Below, piece after piece: positions 1-9,418 of a stretch of 52,820 nt of DNA. The stretch covers positions 1 through 52,820 of the forward strand of contig CALXBN010000037.1 in NCBI GenBank assembly GCA_944386555.1. The letters are read 5' to 3'. This stretch comes from an uncultured Ruthenibacterium sp. (lineage in GTDB: Bacteria > Bacillota > Clostridia > Oscillospirales > Ruminococcaceae). The notes beneath the pieces were generated by a model. The model was not told where the DNA came from. It did not search any database and worked only from the letters and a program-made list of their open reading frames with translations. Position 1 is the first letter of the stretch. Each line of letters starts with the position of its first letter. A program made the position numbers and the translations under genes.

Positions 1-780
1 GGCTACGAAGCATTTTACGAGGCCCTGCGCACGGCCCAGCGCGCCCAGCTGCATGATTTTGACGCCGGCGGCGTGTATGAGGGCTGCATGCCCATCGAGG
101 TGATGGCCCAGCGCGGGGCCGACACCATGCGCTACGGCCCGCTGCGGCCTGTGGGCCTGCGGGACCCCCGCACAGGACATCGGCCCTGGGCCAATGTGCA
201 GCTGCGGGCGGAAAATGCCGACGGCACGCTGTACAACCTGGTGGGGTTCCAGACGAACCTCAAATTCGGGGAGCAGAAACGGGTGTTTTCCATGATCCCG
301 GGGTTGGAGCACGCCGAGTTTGTGCGCTACGGCGTCATGCACCGCAACACATTTTTGAACAGCCCGGCCCTGCTGAACGGGGACCTCAGCCTGAAGGCCC
401 ACCCCAAGGTGTTTTTCGCCGGGCAGATCACCGGTTTCGAGGGCTATATGGAGAGCGCGGCCTGCGGCCTGCTGGCCGCCCGTGCCATGGAGGCCCGGCT
501 GGCAGGCGCGCCGGCACCGGTGTATCCGCCCCACACCATGTGCGGCGCCCTGCTGGGGTATATCACCACCCCAACGCAGGATTTCCAGCCCATGGGCGCC
601 AATATGGGCCTGCTGGGCCCGCTGGAGCAGCGGGTACGGGACAAGCGCCTGCGCTACCGGCGGCTGGCGCTGCGGGCGGTGCAGGAACTGCAGGACAGCG
701 GCCTTGCGCTGGACGCGGGGGGCCTGGCCTGGCTGGCCGGCGCCCTGGCCCGTATGGAGGCAGGGGACACCCCGGCCTGA
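1..780 (+). CDS. trmFO: TrmFO, tRNA (uracil-54-C5)-methyltransferase, C-terminal part (5' end outside window)
   Basis: Folate- and FAD-dependent enzyme that makes ribothymidine at position 54 of the tRNA T-loop. The reading frame is open from base 1, so the start and the N-terminal FAD-binding region lie upstream of the window. The visible part starts in the conserved block YEAFYEAL and contains the family signature EGCMPIEVMA at about bases 82-111, then RGADTMRYGPLRPVGL. Further on, FAGQITGFEGYMESAA is the usual C-terminal FAD-contact motif. The gene ends 57 bases before plsX on the same strand. The family assignment is firm; only the N-terminus is missing. Confidence 0.93.
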   Translation, partial: GYEAFYEALRTAQRAQLHDFDAGGVYEGCMPIEVMAQRGADTMRYGPLRPVGLRDPRTGHRPWANVQLRAENADGTLYNLVGFQTNLKFGEQKRVFSMIPGLEHAEFVRYGVMHRNTFLNSPALLNGDLSLKAHPKVFFAGQITGFEGYMESAACGLLAARAMEARLAGAPAPVYPPHTMCGALLGYITTPTQDFQPMGANMGLLGPLEQRVRDKRLRYRRLALRAVQELQDSGLALDAGGLAWLAGALARMEAGDTPA

Positions 781-837
781 GGTGCCCGCCGGCGCCGAAT
801 CAGTTGCGAAACAGGTGAGAGTAAGGGAGGTTATTCC

Positions 838-1857
838 ATGAATATCATCATTGACGCCATGGGCGGCGACAATGCACCCGCCGAGGTGCTGAAGGGCGCG
901 GCCCAGGCCGTGCAGGAATACGGCGTGTCCATCACCGCGGTGGGCGACGCCGGGAAAATCGAGGCCGCAGTGCAGGCCGAAGGTATCGACATGACAGGCA
1001 TCACGGTGGTGAACGCCACCCAGGTGATCGAGATGTGCGATGAGCCCGCCCACGCCATCCGCCACAAAAAGGATTCTTCCATGGTGGTGGGCCTGCGGCT
1101 GCTGGCCGAGGGCAAAGGAGACGCCTTTGTCTCCGCCGGTTCCACCGGTGCGCTGCTGGCCGGCGCCATGATCATCGTCAAACGGCTGAAAGGCGTGCGC
1201 CGGCCGGCCATCGGCACGGTGATCCCCGGCGAACAGCAGCCTTACCTGCTGATTGATTCCGGCGCCAATGTGGAATGCCGGCCCGAGATGCTGAATGCGT
1301 TTGCCGTGATGGGCAGCGTATATATGGAAAAGGTGATGGGCCGCACCCAGCCCCTGGTGTGCCTGGTGAACAACGGCGCCGAAGAGAGCAAGGGCACACC
1401 GGCCTATGTGCAGGCTCATGCCCTGATGAAACAGAACCCCCATATCCGATTCGGCGGCAATGTGGAGCCCCGAGACGTGCCAGCGGGCACCGCGGACGTG
1501 GTGGTGTGCGACGGCTTCACCGGCAATGTGATCCTCAAGCTCACAGAAGGGCTGGCCAAGATGCTGGTGGGGCAGATCAAAGGCATCTTTATGAAGAGCT
1601 TGGCCACCAAGCTGGCCTTTCTGCTGGTGAAGGACGGTATGAAGGATTTCAAGGCGCGCCTGGATGCCGACGAGCACGGCGGCGCGCTGCTGGTGGGCGT
1701 GAAACAGCCCGTCATCAAGGCGCACGGTTCCTCGGGGGCCAAGGCCATCAAAAACGCCATCCGCCAGGCCAAGCGCTGCGTGGACGGCCGGGTGATTGAT
1801 GCCATGGCGCAGAAATTGGCCTTCGCCGCCCAGGACGGCGAAGGCGGGGAGGAGTGA
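838..1857 (+). CDS. plsX: PlsX, acyl-ACP:phosphate acyltransferase
   Basis: Makes acyl-phosphate from acyl-ACP and phosphate, the first step of the PlsX/PlsY route to phosphatidic acid; peripheral at the cytoplasmic membrane. The 339 residues match the usual family length. The N-terminus has the hallmark DAMGGDNAP (residues 5-13), followed by SAGSTGAL and the conserved VVCDGFTGN segment. The ATG follows a clear GGGAGG ribosome site. It begins the cluster plsX-rnc-smc-ftsY. The acpP gene that often sits between plsX and rnc is absent here: rnc starts 5 bases after the plsX stop. Confidence 0.95.
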   Translation: MNIIIDAMGGDNAPAEVLKGAAQAVQEYGVSITAVGDAGKIEAAVQAEGIDMTGITVVNATQVIEMCDEPAHAIRHKKDSSMVVGLRLLAEGKGDAFVSAGSTGALLAGAMIIVKRLKGVRRPAIGTVIPGEQQPYLLIDSGANVECRPEMLNAFAVMGSVYMEKVMGRTQPLVCLVNNGAEESKGTPAYVQAHALMKQNPHIRFGGNVEPRDVPAGTADVVVCDGFTGNVILKLTEGLAKMLVGQIKGIFMKSLATKLAFLLVKDGMKDFKARLDADEHGGALLVGVKQPVIKAHGSSGAKAIKNAIRQAKRCVDGRVIDAMAQKLAFAAQDGEGGEE

Positions 1858-1862
1858 GGCCC

Positions 1863-2537
1863 ATGCACACCGCCAAGGAACTGCAGGAGGTCATCGGCTA
1901 TCATTTTGCGGACCTGTCTTTGCTGGAGACGGCCCTCACCCACACCTCTTATGCCAACGAGGCCCGCAAGGGCACCCGCCACAACGAGCGCCTGGAATTC
2001 CTGGGCGATTCGGTACTGGGAATTGTGGTGGCCGACTATCTTTTCACCCACAAAAACATGCCCGAGGGCGAGCTGACGCGCATGCGTGCATCCCTGGTGT
2101 GCGAGGGGGCGCTGTTCTCTTTTGCAAGGCAGATCCACCTGGGCGACTACCTGCGCCTGGGGCACGGCGAGGAGCGCGGCGGCGGGCGCCAGCGGCCCAG
2201 TATCGTATCCGACGCGTTTGAGGCGGTCATCGCCGCGCTGTATCTGGACGGGGGCATCGAGGCTGCCCGGGCGTTTATCTTGCCTTTTATCACCGGCGTG
2301 CTCAGCGACAGCCTGGCCGACGAGGACTACAAAACCCGCCTGCAGGAGGTCATCCAGCAGAACCGGGAGGAGCGGCTGCGCTATGTGGTGGCCGGCGAGA
2401 GCGGGCCCGACCATGATAAGCACTTCGTGGTGGAAGTGCACCTGAATTCCAATTGCATCGGCCGGGGCGAGGGCCACAGCAAAAAGCAGGCCGAACAGAT
2501 GGCTGCCAAAGAGGCTCTGGCCCTGATGGGCTATTGA
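1863..2537 (+). CDS. rnc: Ribonuclease III
   Basis: Double-strand-specific endoribonuclease for rRNA precursor and mRNA processing. The signature NERLEFLGDSVL lies at residues 41-52, with the metal-binding Glu/Asp residues in place; a second acidic cluster follows in SDAFEAVIAAL. The C-terminal third is a double-stranded-RNA-binding domain ending in a GEGHSKKQAEQ-type helix. I chose ATG 1863 because GGGGAGGAG lies at the right distance; an in-frame GTG at 1854 would overlap that ribosome site. The gene sits between plsX and smc, a standard Gram-positive order. Confidence 0.95.
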   Translation: MHTAKELQEVIGYHFADLSLLETALTHTSYANEARKGTRHNERLEFLGDSVLGIVVADYLFTHKNMPEGELTRMRASLVCEGALFSFARQIHLGDYLRLGHGEERGGGRQRPSIVSDAFEAVIAALYLDGGIEAARAFILPFITGVLSDSLADEDYKTRLQEVIQQNREERLRYVVAGESGPDHDKHFVVEVHLNSNCIGRGEGHSKKQAEQMAAKEALALMGY

Positions 2538-2579
2538 TGGCCGCACAACCACGCACAACGAAATGGATATAGAGGCATT

Positions 2580-5500
2580 ATGTATTTGAAGGCATTGGAG
2601 GTCCAGGGGTTCAAATCCTTTCCGGACCGCACCAAAATCACCATAGAAAAAGGCATCACCGCAGTGGTGGGCCCCAACGGCAGCGGGAAATCCAATATTT
2701 CCGACGCCATCCGCTGGGTGCTGGGCGAGACCAGCGCCCGCCAACTGCGGGGCGGCGGCAAGATGGAAAACGTCATTTTCGGCGGCACGCCCCGCCGCAG
2801 CGCCATGGGCTTTGCCAGCGTTCGGCTGTATGTGGACAACACCGACCGGCGCATCGACGTGAACAGCGACGAAGTGGTCATCGGGCGCAAATATTATCGC
2901 AGCGGCGACAGTGAATACACCGTCAACGGGCAGAACGTGCGCCTGAAGGATATTTACGAGCTGTTTTTGGACACGGGCCTGGGCCGGGACGGCTACTCCA
3001 TCATCGGCCAGGGGCGCATCGCCGAAATTGTGGGCGCCAAAAGTGCCGAACGGCGGGAGATTTTTGAAGAGGCCTCCGGTATTGCCAAGTATCGCTATCG
3101 CAAGAACGAGGCCGAGCGCCGCCTGGCCGGTGCCGAGGAAAACCTGGTGCGCCTGCGGGATATCCTGGGCGAGCTGGAGGGACGGGTGGGCCCTCTGGAG
3201 CAGGAGAGCCGCAAGGCCCAGCGCTTTTTGGAGCTTTCCGCCCGGCGCAAGGCCCTGGAGGTGACCTTGTGGGTGGATACGGTGCACCGTGCCCGGGATG
3301 TGCTGCGGGAGCTGCAGCGCAAGATCGAGATCGCGCAGAGCGATTACCGCCGCTCCAGCGAACAGATTGATGCCATTGACGCCGAGACCGAGCAGACCCG
3401 CAGCAGCATCGAACAGATCATCCGGGAAGTGGACCGCTATAACGGCGAGATCCGCGCCATCACCGAGGGCATTGCCGGGTCTGACGCCAAGGTGGCCGTG
3501 CTGAACAACGACATCAGCCATAACCTGCAGACCATTGCTTCCCTGCAGGAAGAACTGGCCCAGGCAGGCCAGGGCAGGCAGGAGCTGGCGGCCCGGCGCG
3601 CCGAGCAGGAACAGCTGCTGGCCCGGACGGATGCCCGCCTGGCACAGGCTGCGGCGGATGCAGATGCGCTGGAAGCGCGCCTGGCGCAGCTGCAGGCCCA
3701 AAGCGAGGCCACCGGCGAGCAGCGCGGCGCCCTGGAAGGGCGCCTGGCGGCCCTGGCAGGACAGAGCACCGACTGGAAAGTGGCAGCCGCAGCTGCAGAC
3801 AGCGCCGTGCAGGCCGCCCGCGGCCGCCTGGCAGCCGCCAATGCCGAACAGGCAGCCGGCGGTACCCGCCTGCGGCAGCTGCGCCAGGAGCTGGCGGATA
3901 CGGACGCCCTGCTGGCCGACACCGGCGCCCGCCTGCAGCGCCTGGAAAACGTCAAAGCCGGTTTGGCCATGAAGCTGGAAAGCCGAAAAAAAGCCCTGGA
4001 AGAAGCCGAGGAGGCCGAGCAGAAGCTGCTGCGGGAGATTGAAGCCGCCCAAAGCCGCCGCACCCTGCTGAAAGATCTGGAGCGCAGCCTGGACGGCTTC
4101 CAGCACAGTGTCAAAACCGTGATGCGCGCTGCCGAGGCGCGCCGCCTGCGGGGCATCGTGGGGCCGGTATCCACCGTCCTCACTGTGTCGCCGGGCTGGG
4201 AAATAGCCATCGAAACGGCTTTGGGCTATGCACTGCAGAATATTGTGGTGGAAGATGAAAATGCCGCCAAGGCTGCGATGGCGTATCTGCGCAGCGAACG
4301 GGCCGGCCGGGCCACGTTCCTGCCGCTGGACACTGTACGCCCCGCCCGGTTTGACGCAGCCCGGCTGCCGGCTGGCGCGCGCCTGGCATCCAGCCTGGTA
4401 CAGGCAGACGACCGCTACGCCCACATCGTATCCAATCTTCTGGGGCGCATCGTGGTGGTGGATGACATCAACACTGCCTCCCGGGTGGCCAAAGAGCTGG
4501 ACTACCGCAACCGGGTGGTGACGGCCGACGGCCAGGTGATCAATGCCGGCGGCTCTTTCACGGGCGGCAGCGTATCCCGCTCGGCAGGCCTGTTCAGCCG
4601 TAAACAGGAGATTGACGAACTGAAAGCCAAGCTGGCCCGCCTGGAGGAAAAACGGGACGAGGCGCACAAGCGCACCGGCGCGGCCCGGGAACAGACGGAC
4701 AAGCTGCAGGCCGAGCTGACTGCGGCCGAGAGCGAGGCCATTACGGCCGGCGGCGACAAGATCCGCGCCGAGGCCGAGCGCGGGCGTATTGCCGAGGCGA
4801 TTGCCCGGCAGGAAAAAGACGGCGCCCAGCTGGCCGATGAGTGCCGGGCACTGCAGGAACGTCTGGACAGTGAAACGGCGGCGGGTGAGCAGGCCCGCGC
4901 CAACCTGCAGCAGGCCCAGGCCGAAACCTCAGCCCTGGAAGAGCAGCTGGCGGCCCTGGCCGGCAGCGACAGCGAGTTCCTTTCCGTGCGCAACCGCCTG
5001 TCGGAAGAGCTGAACGGGCTGAAAATGGAACGCCTTGCGCTGGAAAAAGACAGGGAGAGCCACCGCGCAGCCCTGCAGAGCCTGGAGGGCCGGGCCGGAG
5101 AGGATGAGGCCCGGGCCGAAAAGCTGCGGCAGAACATCACGATGCTGGAGGCCCAGAACGAGGAGAGCCGCAGGAAAATTGACGCGGTGCAGGCGGCCAT
5201 TCAGGCCGGCAAAGAGGAGATCAGCGCCCGGGAACAGGCCATCGACGAAAGCAGCCGCCGGCGGCTGGAGCTGGAGGGGACCATTGAGCAGGAGCGCCGC
5301 CGCCAGCGCCAGCTGACGGACGAGCGCGAGGCCATGGCCCGGGAGGCCGAGCGCCTGGGCGAACAGCGCCAGGCCAAAGACGATGAATACCAGCAGACGG
5401 TGGCCAAGCTGTGGGACGAATACGAGCTGAGCCTGCCTGACGCCGAGGCCCTGTGCTCACCCTTCGACTCCGTTGCCGAGCTGCGCCGCCAGGTGGGCGA

Positions 5501-6140
5501 GGTGCGCGGGCAGATCCGTGCGCTGGGCAGCGTGAATGTGGGCGCCATTGACGAATACGCGGAAGTGAACCAGCGCTACCAGTTCCTGCGTGCCCAGGTG
5601 GACGATGTGGAAAAGAGCAAAGCGGAGCTGCACAAGCTGATCGGCGGGCTGTGCGAGGAGATGCGCACGCTGTTCAGCGAACATTTTGCCCAGATCAACC
5701 GCAACTTTGCCCGTATCTTTGCCGAGCTGTTCGGCGGCGGTACCGCCCGGCTGTATCTGGAGGATGAAAGTGATGTGCTGGAAAGCGGCATTGCCATCGA
5801 GGTATCACCTCCGGGAAAGATCATCCGCGACCTGTCGGCCCTGTCCGGCGGCGAGCAGGCCCTGGTGGCCATCAGCATTTACTTTGCCATCCTGGCGGTG
5901 AACCCGGCGCCGTTCTGCGTATTGGATGAGATAGAGGCGGCCTTGGACGATGTAAACGTGGTGCGCTTCGCCCAATACCTGCGGCGTATCTGCGGCCGGA
6001 CCCAGTTTGTGGTGATCACCCACCGGCGCGGCACCATGGAGGAAGCCGACGTGCTGTACGGCGTCACCATGCAGGAGGATGGCGTGTCCAAGGTGCTGAA
6101 GCTGGACGTGGCCAATGTGGATGCCAGCCTGGTGTCCTGA
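2580..6140 (+). CDS. smc: Chromosome partition protein SMC
   Basis: Structural maintenance of chromosomes ATPase, the core of bacterial condensin with ScpA/ScpB. The 1186 residues match full length. Walker A GPNGSGKSN lies at residues 31-39. Long coiled coils rich in Glu, Ala, Gln and Arg flank a hinge at roughly 520-660 (from GIVGPVSTVL to GGSFTGGS). The ABC signature LSGGEQ is near 1089 and Walker B VLDEIEAALDD near 1114. The ribosome site AGAGG is modest. Many of the long antisense reading frames over this gene are shadows of its GC-rich coiled-coil codons. Confidence 0.97.
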   Translation: MYLKALEVQGFKSFPDRTKITIEKGITAVVGPNGSGKSNISDAIRWVLGETSARQLRGGGKMENVIFGGTPRRSAMGFASVRLYVDNTDRRIDVNSDEVVIGRKYYRSGDSEYTVNGQNVRLKDIYELFLDTGLGRDGYSIIGQGRIAEIVGAKSAERREIFEEASGIAKYRYRKNEAERRLAGAEENLVRLRDILGELEGRVGPLEQESRKAQRFLELSARRKALEVTLWVDTVHRARDVLRELQRKIEIAQSDYRRSSEQIDAIDAETEQTRSSIEQIIREVDRYNGEIRAITEGIAGSDAKVAVLNNDISHNLQTIASLQEELAQAGQGRQELAARRAEQEQLLARTDARLAQAAADADALEARLAQLQAQSEATGEQRGALEGRLAALAGQSTDWKVAAAAADSAVQAARGRLAAANAEQAAGGTRLRQLRQELADTDALLADTGARLQRLENVKAGLAMKLESRKKALEEAEEAEQKLLREIEAAQSRRTLLKDLERSLDGFQHSVKTVMRAAEARRLRGIVGPVSTVLTVSPGWEIAIETALGYALQNIVVEDENAAKAAMAYLRSERAGRATFLPLDTVRPARFDAARLPAGARLASSLVQADDRYAHIVSNLLGRIVVVDDINTASRVAKELDYRNRVVTADGQVINAGGSFTGGSVSRSAGLFSRKQEIDELKAKLARLEEKRDEAHKRTGAAREQTDKLQAELTAAESEAITAGGDKIRAEAERGRIAEAIARQEKDGAQLADECRALQERLDSETAAGEQARANLQQAQAETSALEEQLAALAGSDSEFLSVRNRLSEELNGLKMERLALEKDRESHRAALQSLEGRAGEDEARAEKLRQNITMLEAQNEESRRKIDAVQAAIQAGKEEISAREQAIDESSRRRLELEGTIEQERRRQRQLTDEREAMAREAERLGEQRQAKDDEYQQTVAKLWDEYELSLPDAEALCSPFDSVAELRRQVGEVRGQIRALGSVNVGAIDEYAEVNQRYQFLRAQVDDVEKSKAELHKLIGGLCEEMRTLFSEHFAQINRNFARIFAELFGGGTARLYLEDESDVLESGIAIEVSPPGKIIRDLSALSGGEQALVAISIYFAILAVNPAPFCVLDEIEAALDDVNVVRFAQYLRRICGRTQFVVITHRRGTMEEADVLYGVTMQEDGVSKVLKLDVANVDASLVS

Positions 6141-6227
6141 GGGGCGGCGCCTCCGGGACCTGCCCGCACAAACCGGATCCCCCACCCGAAACGGGCGGAA
6201 AGGACGAAAATGAAAGGAGCAACCCCT

Positions 6228-7151
6228 ATGGGATTCTTTGAAAAGCTGGGCGCGGGCCTGCGCAAAACCCGCGAGAGCATCTTCGGCGCCATTGCCGGTA
6301 TGGTGAATGCCGGCGAGATCAACAGCGAGCTGTACGACGATCTGGAGGAGCAGCTGATCCTGGCGGATACCGGCGCGGATGTGGCCGTGGAACTTGTGGA
6401 TGAGCTGCGCGAGGCGGTGCGCAGCCGCCGCCTGCGCACCGGCGCCGAGGCCCTGGATGCCCTGAAGGAGATCATCTGCGATCACCTGCAGGCCGAGGAC
6501 GAAATGCACCTGGATGGCCGTCCGGCTGTAATCCTGGTGATCGGCGTCAATGGAGTGGGCAAGACCACGTCCATCGCCAAGCTGGCCAACCTGTATAAAC
6601 AGCGGGGGAAAAGCGTACTGCTGGCCGCGGGCGATACGTTCCGCGCCGCCGCTGCCGAGCAGCTGGAGGTGTGGGCCGCCCGGGCGGGCGTGCCCATTGT
6701 CAAGGGCAGCGAAGGGGCCGACCCCGCCTCCGTCATTTTCGACGCGGTGCAGTCTGCCGCAGCCAGGGGCACGGATATCGTCATCTGCGATACCGCCGGC
6801 CGGCTGCACAATAAAAAGAACCTGATGGACGAGCTGTCCAAGATCAGCCGTGTGGTGAAAAAGGCCTGCGCCGACGCCAGCTGTGAGACGCTGCTGGTGC
6901 TGGACGCCATCACCGGCCAGAACGCCATCAGCCAGGCGGCTCAGTTCATCGATGCGGCCGGCGCCACGGGCATCATCCTCACCAAGCTGGACGGCACGGC
7001 CAAGGGCGGCGCGGTGATCAGCGTGAAAGAGAAGCTGGGCCTGCCTGTGCGCTTTGTCGGAGTGGGCGAAGGTATCGATGACCTGATGGTTTTTGATGCG
7101 AAAGCTTTCGCCGAAGCGCTGTTCCTGGAAGAAGAAGAGGGAAATCTGTAA
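6228..7151 (+). CDS. ftsY: Signal recognition particle receptor FtsY
   Basis: SRP receptor GTPase that delivers ribosome-nascent chain complexes to SecYEG at the membrane. The NG domain is complete: [10 protein letters not shown]-loop at about residue 106, DTAGR near 188 and TKLDG near 252, with a four-helix N domain before it. The short A domain typical of Gram-positive FtsY is seen. An upstream in-frame ATG at 6210 exists, but ATG 6228 is preferred because AAAGGAG sits 6-12 bases before it and [11 protein letters not shown] is the usual beginning. It follows smc, as in many Bacillota. Confidence 0.95.
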   Translation: MGFFEKLGAGLRKTRESIFGAIAGMVNAGEINSELYDDLEEQLILADTGADVAVELVDELREAVRSRRLRTGAEALDALKEIICDHLQAEDEMHLDGRPAVILVIGVNGVGKTTSIAKLANLYKQRGKSVLLAAGDTFRAAAAEQLEVWAARAGVPIVKGSEGADPASVIFDAVQSAAARGTDIVICDTAGRLHNKKNLMDELSKISRVVKKACADASCETLLVLDAITGQNAISQAAQFIDAAGATGIILTKLDGTAKGGAVISVKEKLGLPVRFVGVGEGIDDLMVFDAKAFAEALFLEEEEGNL

Positions 7152-7196
7152 CTTTTTTGTTACAAGGCATGGATTTTTCGGTAAAAGAGGGATATA

Positions 7197-7895
7197 ATGG
7201 AATTCATTGCAGCCACAAACAATGAAAAGAAACTGGCGGAGATGCGCCGCATTCTCACCCGCATGGGCCATACGGTTATCAGCCAGCGTCAGGCCGGGCT
7301 GAACCTGGACCCGGAGGAAAACGGCGCCACCTTTGCGGAAAATGCCGCCATCAAGGCCCGGGCTGTGAGTGAAGCCGCCGGCAAAGCGGCCGTTGCCGAC
7401 GATTCGGGCATCTGTGTGGACGCCCTGGACGGCGCGCCGGGAGTGTATTCGGCGCGTTATGCGGGCCGCCACGGTGATGACGAGGCCAACAACGACAAGC
7501 TGCTGGCCCAGCTGGCCGGCGTGCCGGCAGAAAAGCGCACGGCCCATTTTACCAGCGCCATCTGCGTGTGGCTGCCGGGCGGGCGTCACTTCACCTTCGA
7601 AGGGCAGTGCCCCGGCCGCATGGGGTTTGAACGGGCCGGCAGCAACGGTTTCGGGTACGACCCGCTGTTCATCCCCGATGAAGTGGGCCTGTCCGAGACG
7701 GAGACCCGCCCCAACACGGAAGGGCGTACGTATGCCCAGCTGTCCGCCGGGGAAAAGGACGCCATCAGCCACCGGGGGCGCGCATTGCGGCTGATGCAGA
7801 AGCACCTGCCGGAATTCCTGGCCGATGAAGCGGTCATCGGCGGGAAGACATTTCATGTATACTTGGAAGTGGAGGAAAACAATGCTGACCAGTAA
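7197..7895 (+). CDS. rdgB: dITP/XTP pyrophosphatase (RdgB/HAM1 family)
   Basis: Hydrolyses non-canonical purine nucleoside triphosphates (XTP, dITP, ITP) to monophosphates, keeping them out of nucleic acids. The motif TNNEKKLAE near the N-terminus, NAAIKARA, the conserved VADDSGICVDAL block and SNGFGYDPLFIP are family hallmarks. The C-terminal SHRGRAL is the usual conserved end of the domain; about 30 further residues follow it. The ATG follows an AGAGGG ribosome site. Its last 14 bases overlap the next gene (yhbY-like), which suggests translational coupling. Confidence 0.94.
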   Translation: MEFIAATNNEKKLAEMRRILTRMGHTVISQRQAGLNLDPEENGATFAENAAIKARAVSEAAGKAAVADDSGICVDALDGAPGVYSARYAGRHGDDEANNDKLLAQLAGVPAEKRTAHFTSAICVWLPGGRHFTFEGQCPGRMGFERAGSNGFGYDPLFIPDEVGLSETETRPNTEGRTYAQLSAGEKDAISHRGRALRLMQKHLPEFLADEAVIGGKTFHVYLEVEENNADQ

Positions 7896-8184
7896 ACAGC
7901 GGGCCATCCTGCGCAGGGAGGCCCAAAGCCTGCCCGTGGTGTTCCAGGTGGGCAAGGGAGAGATTGACCAGGCCCTGGTGAAAAGCACCGATGAATGCCT
8001 GGCCGCCCGGGAGCTGATCAAAATGCGGGTGCTGGAGAACAGCACCTACACCCCCGCCGAGGCCGCCGCGCTGCTGGCGGAGAAAACCGGGGCGGACTGC
8101 GTACAGGTCATCGGCAGCAAGTTCGTTTTGTACAGGCAGAAGCCGAAGGCGGGGGACAGCAAATATGCTGCCCTGCTGAAATGA
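7882..8184 (+). CDS. yhbY: YhbY/CRM-domain RNA-binding protein
   Basis: Small protein (100 residues) of the CRM/YhbY family, which associates with pre-50S ribosomal particles. Recognisable parts are the N-terminal LTSKQRAILRREAQ helix, the PVVFQVGKGEI loop corresponding to the GxxG-containing RNA-binding segment, a central ELIKMRVLEN strand and the C-terminal VQVIGSKFVLYR. The ATG lies 3 bases after a GGAGGAAAAC ribosome site located inside the end of rdgB. The stop overlaps the nadD start in an ATGA-type junction. A ribosome-assembly role is family knowledge, not shown here. Confidence 0.88.
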   Translation: MLTSKQRAILRREAQSLPVVFQVGKGEIDQALVKSTDECLAARELIKMRVLENSTYTPAEAAALLAEKTGADCVQVIGSKFVLYRQKPKAGDSKYAALLK

Positions 8185-8816
8185 TGGAGCCCCGGCGGAT
8201 CCTGCTGTTCGGCGGCACGTTCGACCCGCCGCACAACGGCCATATGGCGCTGCTGGAAAGCGCCTGCAGCGCCGTACGGCCGGATCTTGCGGTGGTGGAG
8301 CCCGCCGGTATCCCCCCCCATAAAAAGGCGTCCGCCACGCCGGCGCAGCACCGGCTGGCTATGGCCCGCTGCTTTGAAAGCGTGTGGCCCCGGGTGCTTG
8401 TGGACGATACCGAGATCCGCCGCGGCGGAAAAAGCTATACCGTAGATACGCTGGGGGCCCTGCAGGCCCGCTGGCCCGGCGCGCAGCTGTATCTGGCCAT
8501 CGGCAGCGATATGCTGCTGACGTTCCGCATCTGGCGGCATTGGCAGGAGATCCTGCAGCGGGCCGTGCTGGTGGTGCACAGCCGCCGGGGCGGCGATGAG
8601 CCCAGCCTGCGGGAATTTGCCCGCAGCCTGGCGGCGGAGGGAGGACGGGTGGTGTTTGCCCCGGGCCGGGTGCTGGAGGTCTCCAGCACCCAGCTGCGCC
8701 AGGCGCTGGAGGCCGGGCGCACTCCGGACGGCCTGCTTCCGCCCATGGTGGCCCGGTACATCACGGACCACGGCCTGTACCGGCCCTCCGCCCGGCCGGA
8801 GGACGGGGAACCCTGA
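8181..8816 (+). CDS. nadD: Nicotinate-nucleotide adenylyltransferase
   Basis: Transfers AMP from ATP to nicotinate mononucleotide, making deamido-NAD in NAD biosynthesis. The nucleotidyltransferase motif GGTFDPPHNGH lies at residues 11-21 and the second motif SSTQLRQ (an ISSTxIR variant) near residue 171. The start is ATG 8181 or the adjacent ATG 8184. Neither has a strong ribosome site, but both overlap the yhbY stop, so translation is probably coupled. The order yhbY-nadD-yqeK is the classical Bacillota arrangement and supports the call. Confidence 0.94.
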   Translation: MMEPRRILLFGGTFDPPHNGHMALLESACSAVRPDLAVVEPAGIPPHKKASATPAQHRLAMARCFESVWPRVLVDDTEIRRGGKSYTVDTLGALQARWPGAQLYLAIGSDMLLTFRIWRHWQEILQRAVLVVHSRRGGDEPSLREFARSLAAEGGRVVFAPGRVLEVSSTQLRQALEAGRTPDGLLPPMVARYITDHGLYRPSARPEDGEP

Positions 8817-8833
8817 GGAAAGAAGGAAGTGCC

Positions 8834-9418
8834 ATGATCACAGTGGAGGAGGCAAAGCGCCTGGCCAAACGGACCCTGAGCGCGCGGCGCTACCAGCACA
8901 CGATGAATGTGAAAAAGCTGGCCGTGGAGCTGGCAAAGCGCAACGGGGCAGACGAAAAGAAAGCCGCATTGGCTGCGCTACTGCACGACATCGCCAAAGA
9001 ACTGCCCAAGGACGAATTGTTGCGGATCGTACGGGAAGATGCTATAATAACAAACAACGCCGCCCAGCGCCCCGCTGCCGTCTGGCATGGAGGTGCAGCG
9101 GCCGTGCTGGCCCGCGACCGCTACGGTGTGGACGACCCGGAGATCCTCTCCGCCATCGCCTGCCACACCACCGGCAAGGCGGGCATGGGCACACTGGATA
9201 AGATCATCTACATGGCCGATATGGCCAGTTATGAGCGGGATTACCCTGAAGCCGAACAGCTGCGCGGCGATGTGCTGGCGGACCTGGACCGGGGAACCAT
9301 CGAGGGGCTGGGCATGTCTATCGCCTGGCTCAAGCAGCAGGGAAAGCCCGTGGACAGCGAAACGCTGGCCGCTTACGCGGACCTGCGGGCCCGCTATTAT
9401 GGAGGGAACAACCGATGA
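8834..9418 (+). CDS. yqeK: HD-domain hydrolase, YqeK family (probable symmetrical Ap4A hydrolase)
   Basis: YqeK proteins are HD-domain phosphohydrolases; characterised members cleave diadenosine tetraphosphate. The HD pair is in LLHDIAKE (His51-Asp52), with an earlier conserved His in YQHTMNV (His22) and a later CHTTGKAGMG segment giving further metal ligands. The ATG follows a GGAAAGAAGGA ribosome site. The gene lies 17 bases after nadD, and its stop overlaps the start of the first LCP gene (ATGA). Activity is inferred from the family. Confidence 0.9.
   Translation: MITVEEAKRLAKRTLSARRYQHTMNVKKLAVELAKRNGADEKKAALAALLHDIAKELPKDELLRIVREDAIITNNAAQRPAAVWHGGAAAVLARDRYGVDDPEILSAIACHTTGKAGMGTLDKIIYMADMASYERDYPEAEQLRGDVLADLDRGTIEGLGMSIAWLKQQGKPVDSETLAAYADLRARYYGGNNR

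Noticed and set aside
1416..4667. A 1083-codon open frame on the minus strand across plsX, rnc and smc
   Set aside because: It is an antisense shadow of firmly identified genes in GC-rich DNA; it has no ribosome site and no recognisable domains. The same holds for other long antisense frames (for example 5805-8045, 18008-20806 and 31509-34526).
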